A DNA stretch of 11,770 nt, taken from Dehalococcoidia bacterium (lineage in GTDB: Bacteria; Chloroflexota; Dehalococcoidia; GIF9; AB-539-J10). The stretch spans positions 1 to 11,770 of the forward strand of contig JAUWGN010000013.1 of assembly GCA_030606385.1 (NCBI GenBank), written 5' to 3'. This document shows positions 1-6,730 of the stretch, one piece after another (within the stretch, counting starts at the first letter, position 1; the number at the start of each line of letters is the position of its first letter). The position numbers and the translations under genes are program-made. Under the pieces are notes generated by a model, which saw only the letters and a program-made list of their open reading frames with translations, made no database searches and was not told where the DNA came from.

Positions 1-110
1 AGATGATTCATAATGTCTATATGATAAACGGAATATTTTCAAAAAATTATGATTGAAGCTAAAATTAAGACTATAAGTACAGTGGTGGTTGAATTAACCT
101 ATGCTAAAAA

Positions 111-115
111 GGGAG
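111..115 (+). promoter_or_regulatory. Ribosome binding site for thpR (decides a TTG start)
   Basis: A GGGAG Shine-Dalgarno sequence lies four bases before the TTG codon at 120-122. No ATG or GTG in the thpR frame sits close to this site, and the conserved family N-terminus begins within a few codons of the TTG. The rare start codon is therefore the best choice. Confidence 0.7.
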
Positions 116-119
116 AAGC

Positions 120-716
120 TTGACATCTGAGCACGAGAGGATTCGTTCTTTTATCGCTATCGAGTTGCCTGGTGAAATTAAGTCTGACCTAGCGCAGTTA
201 GGTGATAGACTGATGGATGCCAGGCAGCCGTTCGTTAAGTGGGTGGACTTTGAGAATGTTCATTTGACCTTAAAATTCTTAGGTAACGTCGCTGTCAAGC
301 AGATAACTGAGATAACTGAAGCTATGAGGGAAGCTGTTCGTGGAGTCTCTCCGTTTCGATTAGAGATTTCGGGTTTAGGAGCCTTCCCGAAAATGGAGCA
401 GCCGCGTGTTATCTGGGTGGGTATCAGCGGCGAGACAGACAAGCTTTTAGAGTTACAGCGGACGATGGATTCCAAACTTGTTCGTTTAGGCTTTGCTAGA
501 GAGAATCAATCATTTGTACCACACTTGACACTAGCACGGGTCAGGGATAATGCCTCGTTGAGTGATAGAAAGGGCCTTGGGCGCTTATTGACCTCTACCA
601 AATTTGAGAGCAAAGGCCATATTACTGTAAATTCTATTAATTTGATGAAGAGTCAGCTAACACCTGCCGGACCTATTTATTCTCGGCTATTTACCGTGAG
701 TTTGCAGAGTAAATGA
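120..716 (+). CDS. thpR: RNA 2',3'-cyclic phosphodiesterase (2H phosphoesterase, LigT/ThpR family)
   Basis: The 198-residue product is a complete 2H phosphoesterase. The N-terminal strand RSFIAIELP (residues 9-17) is typical of the family. The two catalytic HxTx motifs are His48-Leu-Thr50 (in HLTLKFLG) and His135-Leu-Thr137 (in FVPHLTLAR). Family members open 2',3'-cyclic phosphate RNA ends to 2'-phosphate and can join tRNA halves through a 2'-5' bond in vitro; the cellular role is unsettled, and the enzyme is expected to be cytosolic. Length matches the usual 180-200 residues. The start is TTG with a GGGAG site four bases upstream. The gene ends 56 bases before the TPR gene on the same strand, so it may be the first gene of a group with gyrA. 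I found no convincing promoter in the 119 bases before it, and its true upstream context is outside the window. Confidence 0.9.
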   Translation: MTSEHERIRSFIAIELPGEIKSDLAQLGDRLMDARQPFVKWVDFENVHLTLKFLGNVAVKQITEITEAMREAVRGVSPFRLEISGLGAFPKMEQPRVIWVGISGETDKLLELQRTMDSKLVRLGFARENQSFVPHLTLARVRDNASLSDRKGLGRLLTSTKFESKGHITVNSINLMKSQLTPAGPIYSRLFTVSLQSK

Positions 717-772
717 GTGCATTTGCTATGGAAAGCTGCTTATACTACTATTGTTGTATGAGGTGATCAAAG

Positions 773-1588
773 ATGCCTTATCAATTGGGGGAAGAGGAAG
801 CTTTACAAAGGCAACGATTAAGTAGTGAAGCGATAAATTTGGCCGTCCAGGGACGCTGGGAAGAAGCTGTCAAATTAAACAGGGATATGCTTGAAAGATT
901 TCCTGACGATATTAAATCTTATAATCGTCTTGGCAGAGCTTTGACAGAATTGGGGGAATTTGCTCAGGCAAAGGAAGCTTATCTTAAGACATTGGAACTT
1001 ACACCGGATAATCCTATTGCTAAGAAAAATATTGCTCGTTTGGATAATCTACCAAAGTCTAACGTAAGTTCTGCTAATAGACTCAGCAAAATTATCCCTG
1101 AGCTTTTTGTTACTGAATCAACCAAGTCTGGAATAGTAAACCTTCATAATTTAGCCTCAAGCGAGGTATTAGTTATAGTAGCTCAGGGTGACCAGGTACA
1201 GTTGGACGTAGAAGGACAGCGGTTGGTCGTTAAGAGCGGTGATGGGGTGTATCTCGGCGAGGTAGAACCTAAACATAATTCACGCCTCACGAAGCTGATA
1301 AAGGGTGGCAATAAGTATGTGGCTGCCATTTTTGGTATGGAAGCAGACAAAATGCAGGTGATAATTAAAGAGGTATATCAACATCCTGAGCAGAGTGGTG
1401 TTCCTTCTTTCCCAGGTGAAAGCGCAAAGTCTTCCCATTCTTATGCTACAGGAAGATTGCTGAGACGAAATGTTGCTGATAAGGAACAAGGGGCAATGGA
1501 AGACGTCGATCATTTTGGCGAGGACATCGAGGATTCCTCTGAAGAAATCTTGCCGGATGGTTTCTCGGTGGTCGAGGGTATCGAATGA
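773..1588 (+). CDS. Tetratricopeptide-repeat protein with an unassigned middle domain and acidic tail
   Basis: The 271-residue product has no signal peptide or membrane segment, so it is probably cytosolic. Two TPR units are visible at about residues 17-46 (AINLAVQGRWEEAVKLNRDM) and 47-80 (a NRLGRALTELGEFAQA-type helix pair ending TPDN), which suggests protein binding. A Ser/Asn-rich linker follows. Residues about 118-203 look like a compact beta-rich domain, with alternating hydrophobics and the phrase GVYLGEVEP followed by LTKLIKGGNKYVAAIF. This faintly resembles the second half of a HIRAN-type fold, but I cannot assign it. The last 60 residues are polar, with an acidic stretch at 242-260, and are probably disordered. 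The start ATG has AGGTGA six bases upstream. The stop is 23 bases before gyrA, so the two are probably co-transcribed. I do not know its function; a link to gyrase is only positional. Confidence 0.8.
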   Translation: MPYQLGEEEALQRQRLSSEAINLAVQGRWEEAVKLNRDMLERFPDDIKSYNRLGRALTELGEFAQAKEAYLKTLELTPDNPIAKKNIARLDNLPKSNVSSANRLSKIIPELFVTESTKSGIVNLHNLASSEVLVIVAQGDQVQLDVEGQRLVVKSGDGVYLGEVEPKHNSRLTKLIKGGNKYVAAIFGMEADKMQVIIKEVYQHPEQSGVPSFPGESAKSSHSYATGRLLRRNVADKEQGAMEDVDHFGEDIEDSSEEILPDGFSVVEGIE

Positions 1589-1611
1589 GGAACAGAGGAG
1601 AGTAAGACGCA

Positions 1612-4026
1612 ATGGCAGTAGGGACAGTAAAGCCTATTAATATCGAAGAGGAGATGAAGAGCTCTTATCTTGCCTATGCTATGAGCGTTATTGTGTCGCG
1701 AGCATTGCCTGATGTACGGGATGGCTTGAAGCCAGTGCAACGACGTATTCTCTACGCCGTGAATGAGTTAGGGCTAGGCCATAATAGTCCACATAAGAAA
1801 AGTGCTCGAATTGTCGGGGAGGTTTTGGGTAAATATCATCCTCATGGTGATGCTCCCGTTTATGAAAGTATGGTGCGGATGGCACAGGATTTTTCCTTGA
1901 GATACGTTTTAATTGATGGACAAGGTAATTTTGGCAGTGTCGATAATGACCCACCAGCAGCGATGCGATACACGGAGGCTAGGCTCACTGAGATTGCACA
2001 GGAGATGCTGGTTGATATTGACAAAGATACTGTTGACTTCGTTCCTAATTTTGATGCTTCGCTTAAAGAACCTTCCGTCTTGCCAGCAAGATTACCCAAT
2101 CTGTTGGTTAATGGTTCTGCAGGTATAGCTGTGGGCATAGCAACTAATATACCGTCACATAATCTTGCTGAAGTATGTGATGCCATCACTTATTTGATTG
2201 ACAACCCTGATGCTGTTGTGGAGGAACTTCTGGAGTTTATTAAGGGGCCTGACTTCCCTACCGGTGGGGTTATTTTAGGCGTTGAGGGAATGAGGAATGC
2301 CTGTACCACTGGGCAGGGAAAAGTTGTGGTTCGGGCTAAAGTTAACGAGGTGACCACCAAGGGAGGTAGAGGGCAGATAATTATCACTGAGCTTCCTTAT
2401 CAGGTGAATAAAGCAGCTTTAGTGGAGAAGATAGCTGAGCTAGTTAAGCAAAGGAAGATTGATGGTATTAGCGAAGTACGGGATGAATCAGATAGAGAAG
2501 GTATGCGAATTGTTATTGAAGTTAAGAAAGAGGCGCCTATCCAGCAAGTGATTAATAATCTTTACCTGAACACTGCAATGCAGACTGCCTTTTTCATTAA
2601 TATGGTAGCTTTGGTTAATGGGCAACCTAAGCTTATTAATCTTAAAGAGGCTCTGATTTGTTACATTGATTTTCGTCGGGAAATTATCACCAGGCGTTCT
2701 CAGTTTGAACTTCAAAAAGCCAGGGAGAGGGCACATATACTTGAGGGACTTAAAATCGCCTTGGATAATCTTGAGCAAGTAGTCAACACAATTCGGGAGT
2801 GTGAGACGGTTGAGGCTGCCCGTATCAAGCTAGCATCAGTTTTTAGCTTATCGCAGATTCAGGCACAAGCTATTCTTGACATGCCACTTCGCCGGTTGGC
2901 TCACCTGGAGCGGGAGAAGGTGGATGAGGAATACAGGAACATAATAAGCAATATTTCCTACTTAGAAGATCTATTGGCTAATCCCAAGAAGGTATCATTC
3001 CTTATTCAGCAAGACATTGCTGAATTGAAATCGAGGTATGGTGATCGCCGGCGGACTATGATTAGTGAGGAGGAAGCAGTTGAATTTCGTAAAGAAGAGC
3101 TTATTCCTCACCAAAAAGTGGTGATTATCTTAACTAATCAAGGATTTATTAAGAGAGTTCCGGTTAACATATATCGTTTGCAGCATCGTGGTGGAAAAGG
3201 AGTCATGGGGATGGCAACTCGTGAAGCTGACTCTATCAAGCACATCTTAGTAGCTGATACCCATGATAACTTGCTTTTCTTTACCGTTTCTGGAAAAGTT
3301 TATTCGCTCAAGTGCTACGAAATCCCTGAAGGTTTGTCTCGGGGTACCAAGGGGACTGCGCTGGTCAACTTATTGCTTATCGATTTAAAGGACAAGGTAA
3401 CGACAATGGTAGCTGCAGTGGATTTTGCATCAGATAAGTTCCTGGTGGTGACTACCAAAGCTGGCATGATTAAAAAAACTTCTTTACAGAAGTTTGCTAA
3501 GGTCAGAAAGAAAGGCATTATAGGTATGAGACTTGATAATCGAGATGAGCTAATATCAGCTGGAATAGCTACTAACGCAGATGATGTCATTTTGGTAAGC
3601 GAGAATGGGCAGGCTACCAGGTTCAAGGTAGACAGCTTAAGATGTGCTTCAAGGACTAGTGGCGGTGTTCGAGGTATTCGCTTGGATGGTGCTCAGGTTA
3701 TCGGCGGGGATATTGTCTCTCCTGACGCATATTTGCTTACAGTGAGCGAGAAAGGATTTGGCAAATTAACTTTGCTGGAACATTATTCTGTTCATAAGAG
3801 GGGTGGCAAAGGGCTTAGAGCTCATAGAGCTAGTGACAAGATAGGCAAGATAGTAGCAGCTAGGCTTGTAAATAAAGATGAAGACTATCTGGTGATGTTA
3901 TCAACTAGTGGCAATATAGTGCGTATCCCCATGAAACAAGTCTCAGTTCAAAGCAGAAATGGTCGGGGTGTACGTCTGATGGTGCTGAGCGACGATGATG
4001 AAGTAGTTTCCATCGCTGCCTTGTAG
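1612..4026 (+). CDS. gyrA: DNA gyrase subunit A
   Basis: The 804-residue product is the breakage-reunion subunit of gyrase, which with GyrB introduces negative supercoils using ATP. The winged-helix/TOPRIM-facing domain is intact: active-site Tyr120 preceded by Arg119 (AAMRYTE), LPDVRDGLKPVQRRIL at 32-47, and HPHGD at 76-80. The coiled-coil arm and gate follow at roughly 360-490, with ILDMPLRRLAHLE. The C-terminal beta-pinwheel carries the GyrA box at 524-530 as QHRGGKG; the canonical form is QRRGGKG. A second, related HKRGGKG lies at 728-734 in a later blade. These support gyrase over topoisomerase IV ParC. The quinolone-contact positions equivalent to E. coli Ser83 and Asp87 are Ala81 and Glu85. 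Length is close to the Bacillus protein (about 820). A GAGGAG site lies about 11 bases before the ATG. The gene is probably transcribed with the TPR gene upstream. Confidence 0.96.
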   Translation: MAVGTVKPINIEEEMKSSYLAYAMSVIVSRALPDVRDGLKPVQRRILYAVNELGLGHNSPHKKSARIVGEVLGKYHPHGDAPVYESMVRMAQDFSLRYVLIDGQGNFGSVDNDPPAAMRYTEARLTEIAQEMLVDIDKDTVDFVPNFDASLKEPSVLPARLPNLLVNGSAGIAVGIATNIPSHNLAEVCDAITYLIDNPDAVVEELLEFIKGPDFPTGGVILGVEGMRNACTTGQGKVVVRAKVNEVTTKGGRGQIIITELPYQVNKAALVEKIAELVKQRKIDGISEVRDESDREGMRIVIEVKKEAPIQQVINNLYLNTAMQTAFFINMVALVNGQPKLINLKEALICYIDFRREIITRRSQFELQKARERAHILEGLKIALDNLEQVVNTIRECETVEAARIKLASVFSLSQIQAQAILDMPLRRLAHLEREKVDEEYRNIISNISYLEDLLANPKKVSFLIQQDIAELKSRYGDRRRTMISEEEAVEFRKEELIPHQKVVIILTNQGFIKRVPVNIYRLQHRGGKGVMGMATREADSIKHILVADTHDNLLFFTVSGKVYSLKCYEIPEGLSRGTKGTALVNLLLIDLKDKVTTMVAAVDFASDKFLVVTTKAGMIKKTSLQKFAKVRKKGIIGMRLDNRDELISAGIATNADDVILVSENGQATRFKVDSLRCASRTSGGVRGIRLDGAQVIGGDIVSPDAYLLTVSEKGFGKLTLLEHYSVHKRGGKGLRAHRASDKIGKIVAARLVNKDEDYLVMLSTSGNIVRIPMKQVSVQSRNGRGVRLMVLSDDDEVVSIAAL

Positions 4027-4173
4027 TGTTCTATGCATGATCAGTGCAAAAGAGGTAGACAGTGATCCGGTAAGGGGCTACCAGTCGACCTACATTCATC
4101 AACACAGTTGACATACCAGCGGTTGTTGTTCTCCCACGGGTGATACCCCAAAATTCTCGTAATATTGCATTAC

Positions 4174-4191
4174 ACCCGCCTTTCATCGGGT
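4174..4191 (+). terminator. Weak terminator-like hairpin after gyrA
   Basis: In the 224-base gap between the convergent ends of gyrA and the radical SAM gene, ACCCG and CGGGT form a five-pair stem with an eight-base loop, followed by TTATT. This is the only hairpin with a T-rich tail I found, and it is weak. The perfect palindrome TGGGCCCA (4196-4203) lies just beyond it. Read on the minus strand the hairpin has no T tract. I see no gene or RNA in the rest of the gap (4027-4250). Confidence 0.22.
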
Positions 4192-4250
4192 TTATTGGGC
4201 CCACAGGGTAGCAAAGGGACCATCGGCTTTGTAAATTTCGTGATAATGAA

Positions 4251-6086
4251 TCAGTCTGTTAACAAGATCGGGTTTGTAATACCTGTCTTGTATTTTTCAC
4301 GACAAGCAATTGACCATCGTTGTAAACCACAAGCATTACATTTTCCGTGGCTACAATTTGGCGTTTCCTTTGCTTGCCAAAGGTTGTGATATTCCGTTTC
4401 AAGGAACTTTCTAGTTACTCCGGTATCAATATGGTCCCAGGGTAATGTTTCATCAACTGTTCGTCTCCGATTAGCATAGAACGAGATATCAAGTCCATGC
4501 TCTTCAAAAGCGCTAACCCATTTTTGGTGATTGAAATATTCGCTCCAGGCATCAAATTTGCATCCTAGTTGCCAGGCGCGATAGATAACCTTGCTTAAGC
4601 GGCGGTCGCCCATGGATAAAGCTGCTTCTATTTGGCTGGCTTTGAGGTTGAGCCAAGGAAATTTTATCCCTAGTTGGTTTAATCCTCGTTTCAATATTTC
4701 ATATTTAGGCAATAGTTTCTCTTCTGTTTCCTGTCCTATCCATTGGCAAGGAGTATGCGGCTTGGGAACCAGAATAGATATACTGATATGTAGTCTGCTT
4801 TTTCGGCATAGACGACCTATTTTGGCAATGAGCTCAATAATGCTTTTTACATCATCAAGGGTCTCGCTGGGCAATCCGATCATGAAGTATAACTTTAGAT
4901 TTATCCAATCTTTATTTAGGGCGGCTAACGTTTCTAACGTAACCTGTTCAGGAATATTCTTGTTGATTACACGGCGTAATCTTTCACTTCCTGCTTCGGG
5001 AGCAAAGGTCAAAGTTATTTTGTGTTGTGGCCTTATTAGTAATTCAGTTAACTCTGGCGTGACCGAATCCAGGCGTAAGCTGGGTAGAGATAAGCTAAGG
5101 TGGTCCGTATAATACTGATTCGCTAATTTATTAACGAGGGCTTCAATGTCAATATAGCTTCCGGTGTCTAAAGAAAGCAGAGATATTTCATTATATCCGC
5201 AATATTTTGACAATTCGGCTACAGTTTCCTCTATTTGTTGTTGTGGGCGTTTTCGGACAGGACGGTAGATCATCCCGGCTTGGCAAAATCGACAACCGCC
5301 AGTACAACCTCGCTGAATCTCTATAATTCCATGCTCGTGTATTACCTCAATGTAAGGAAGCACCGGCTTTCTAACTGGAGGGGGTAATTTAGCTACTAAT
5401 CTGCGCTCGATTTTTGGCTTAGCTTCAGGGAGCGTAGGGATAATGCTACTTACAATGCCGTCCTTGTTGTAATGTATTTGATAAAAACGAGGCACATAAA
5501 CGCCTGGCAATTTGGCGGCTTGTCGCAGCATTTCTTCTTTGTCCTCTCTATATCCTCGGAAGACCTTTAGCAGCTCGACAATTATTTCCTCACCTTCACC
5601 GATGACAAACAAATCAATGAAATCAGCCATGGGCTCAGGATTAAGAGCACAGCTACCACCAGCTATTATCAGGGGATGGGAGTTATCCCTGTGATAATTG
5701 AATAGCGGAATTTTGGCTAAGTCTAGGATGTTCAATACGTTAGTGTAAGTAAGCTCATAGCCTAGTGAAAAGCCGATAACATCAAATTCGCTTAGCCTGT
5801 GTTTTGATTCTAAACTGAAAAGAGGGATGTGGCCTTCTCGCAGCACTACTTCCATATCTGTCCATGGAGCAAAAACCCTCTCCGCCAAAACATCTGGTTG
5901 TTCATTGAGTATGTCATACAAGATAGCTATTGCCAGGTTGGACATGCCAATTTCATAAATTTCGGGATAGCATAAGGCAATTTTAATCGGCGTGGTCTTC
6001 CAATTCTTGACTATGCTATTCCACTCGCCTCCAGTATATCGGGCAGGTTTTGAAACTCGCGTAAGAATGGCGTTGAATTCGTGCAT
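4251..6086 (-). CDS. B12-binding-domain radical SAM protein, TIGR03960-like
   Basis: With a start at 6086 the product has 611 residues. The N-terminal third is the B12-binding-like domain of this family: RVSKPARYTGGEWNS near the start, then FAPWTDME, IGFSLGYELTYTNVLNIL and an IIAGGSCALNPEP loop. The radical SAM core carries the 4Fe-4S motif CxxxCxxC at Cys261, Cys265 and Cys268 (CTGGCRFCQAG), so S-adenosylmethionine is the expected cofactor. LTFAPEAGSERLRRVINKNI is also typical. A C-terminal cysteine cluster (Cys578, Cys583, Cys586, in CNACGLQ) may hold another metal centre. The reaction in this family is not established. In many bacteria relatives sit beside or are fused to a DUF2344 partner; none is here. 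The open frame extends to a TTG at 6137 and an ATG at 6125. I prefer Met at 6086 because family proteins begin just before the KPARY motif and a promoter lies inside the longer frame. No Shine-Dalgarno is seen at any candidate. Confidence 0.88.
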   Translation of the reverse strand: MHEFNAILTRVSKPARYTGGEWNSIVKNWKTTPIKIALCYPEIYEIGMSNLAIAILYDILNEQPDVLAERVFAPWTDMEVVLREGHIPLFSLESKHRLSEFDVIGFSLGYELTYTNVLNILDLAKIPLFNYHRDNSHPLIIAGGSCALNPEPMADFIDLFVIGEGEEIIVELLKVFRGYREDKEEMLRQAAKLPGVYVPRFYQIHYNKDGIVSSIIPTLPEAKPKIERRLVAKLPPPVRKPVLPYIEVIHEHGIIEIQRGCTGGCRFCQAGMIYRPVRKRPQQQIEETVAELSKYCGYNEISLLSLDTGSYIDIEALVNKLANQYYTDHLSLSLPSLRLDSVTPELTELLIRPQHKITLTFAPEAGSERLRRVINKNIPEQVTLETLAALNKDWINLKLYFMIGLPSETLDDVKSIIELIAKIGRLCRKSRLHISISILVPKPHTPCQWIGQETEEKLLPKYEILKRGLNQLGIKFPWLNLKASQIEAALSMGDRRLSKVIYRAWQLGCKFDAWSEYFNHQKWVSAFEEHGLDISFYANRRRTVDETLPWDHIDTGVTRKFLETEYHNLWQAKETPNCSHGKCNACGLQRWSIACREKYKTGITNPILLTD

Positions 6087-6107
6087 GTTGTTGCTTTTGT
6101 TTCGGGC

Positions 6108-6137
6108 ATTATAGCCTCTCGGCATGTTAAACTTCAA
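6108..6137 (-). promoter_or_regulatory. Sigma-70-type promoter for the radical SAM gene
   Basis: On the minus strand TTGAAG (6137-6132, four of six consensus bases) is followed by an 18-base spacer and a perfect TATAAT (6113-6108). Transcription would begin near 6101, about 15 bases before the Met codon at 6086. The promoter would lie inside the reading frame if translation began at 6137 or 6125, so it favours the shorter protein with a very short leader. Confidence 0.6.
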
Positions 6138-6155
6138 AGTATTTAGTTACATAAG

Positions 6156-6184
6156 TTGACATATTTAGCCTTGTTTGCTAAATT
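6156..6184 (+). promoter_or_regulatory. Promoter candidate P1 of the rpsL operon
   Basis: A perfect TTGACA (6156-6161), a 17-base spacer and TAAATT (6179-6184, four of six), with the extended -10 TGC directly before the -10. The predicted transcript starts near 6191, about 112 bases before rpsL. It diverges from the radical SAM promoter, with the two -35 boxes only about 18 bases apart. Confidence 0.55.
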
Positions 6185-6196
6185 GTACGTTTGTTG

Positions 6197-6205
6197 TGCT
6201 ATACT
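6197..6205 (+). promoter_or_regulatory. Promoter candidate P2 of the rpsL operon (extended -10)
   Basis: TGC-TATACT matches an extended -10 box with five of six core bases. There is no good -35 at 16-18 bases; TTGCTA lies at a 19-base spacing. The predicted start is near 6212, just before the first copy of the 12-base repeat. Confidence 0.4.
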
Positions 6206-6213
6206 TGAGGAGT

Positions 6214-6278
6214 AAGTTAAGTAGTTAACAAAGGCTACCCAGTTGAACTCATGCTATAATTAGAACAAGTTAAGTAGT
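6214..6278 (+). repeat. Perfect 12-base direct repeat in the rpsL promoter region
   Basis: AAGTTAAGTAGT occurs at 6214-6225 and again at 6267-6278, 53 bases apart start to start, close to five helical turns. Each copy lies six to eight bases downstream of an extended -10 box (P2 and P3), so each would fall at or near the start of the corresponding RNA. The first copy also overlaps a perfect inverted repeat, GTTAA-GTAG-TTAAC (6216-6229). A second short repeat, TAGAACA, flanks the downstream copy (6261-6267 and 6280-6286). The layout suggests a duplicated promoter module or a two-site operator; that reading is inference. Confidence 0.8.
6252..6260 (+). promoter_or_regulatory. Promoter candidate P3 of the rpsL operon (extended -10)
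   Basis: TGC-TATAAT is a perfect extended -10 box. The -35 position holds no recognisable hexamer, which extended -10 promoters can tolerate. The predicted start is near 6267, giving a leader of about 36 bases that contains the second 12-base repeat and the AGGAAGG ribosome binding site (6288-6294) of rpsL. Confidence 0.55.
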
Positions 6279-6302
6279 GTAGAACATAGGAAGGTCATAG
6301 AA

Positions 6303-6722
6303 ATGCCGACTGTTAATCAGCTTGTCCGCAAGGGACGCAGGAAACCTGGTAAACGAACCAGAGTTCCAGCGTTGCATTTCAGCTATAATGCTATAAAAGG
6401 CAGGACTAGATGGACTCGAGGTTCACCTCAGAAGCGAGGAGTCTGCATTCAGGTTAAGGCTGTTACTCCTAAGAAACCAAATTCGGCGCTACGTAAAGTT
6501 GCTTATGTGAGGCTAACTAATGGAATGGAAGTGACTGCTTATATTCCTGGTGAAGGGCACAATTTACAAGAACATTCAGTGGTCTTGATCCGTGGTGGTA
6601 GAGTCAAGGATGTTCCTGGAATCGGCTACCACATTATTCGTGGTACCTTGGATACTGAAGGGGTGGCTGATCGGAAACAGGGTCGTAGCAGATATGGTAC
6701 TAAGCGGGCTAAGGGTGAATAA
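6303..6722 (+). CDS. rpsL: 30S ribosomal protein S12
   Basis: The 139-residue product is uS12, which lines the decoding centre and helps monitor codon-anticodon pairing. The signatures are intact: MPTVNQLVRKGRRK at the start, TPKKPNSALRKVAYVRLTNG from residue 55, and GEGHNLQEHSVVLIRGGRVKDVPG. Lys57 and Lys58, the positions hit by classical streptomycin-resistance mutations, are the sensitive-type lysines. Asp in RVKDVPG is the residue that RimO methylthiolates in other bacteria. Compared with the 124-residue E. coli protein there is a 14-residue insertion after VPAL (about residues 25-40), as also found in Bacillus S12; here it is rich in Arg and aromatic residues. AGGAAGG lies eight bases before the ATG. 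It is the first gene of a long ribosomal operon, and its stop codon overlaps the ribosome binding site of rpsG. Confidence 0.98.
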   Translation: MPTVNQLVRKGRRKPGKRTRVPALHFSYNAIKGRTRWTRGSPQKRGVCIQVKAVTPKKPNSALRKVAYVRLTNGMEVTAYIPGEGHNLQEHSVVLIRGGRVKDVPGIGYHIIRGTLDTEGVADRKQGRSRYGTKRAKGE

Positions 6723-6730
6723 GGTGTCAT

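Noticed and set aside
47..77. Possible promoter before thpR (TTATGA, TATAAG)
   Set aside because: The spacing is 19 bases and both boxes are poor; TTGAAG at 53-58 has no -10 at a valid distance.
101..130. Nine-codon ATG frame overlapping the thpR start
   Set aside because: It has no ribosome binding site, and the GGGAG it contains serves thpR. There is nothing to show that it is translated.
2488..2778. Antisense frames inside gyrA and fusA
   Set aside because: They are shadows of strongly conserved genes, without ribosome binding sites or protein-like composition.
4108..4113. Perfect TTGACA -35 box in the gyrA downstream gap
   Set aside because: No -10-like hexamer lies 15-19 bases downstream and no gene follows on that strand.
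4165..4389. 74-codon plus-strand frame after gyrA
   Set aside because: Most of it is antisense to the well-supported radical SAM gene, and its translation shows no recognisable pattern.
6375..6422. Insertion in S12 as a possible novel extension
   Set aside because: Bacillus-type S12 proteins have an insertion of similar size at the same place, so it is a lineage feature.
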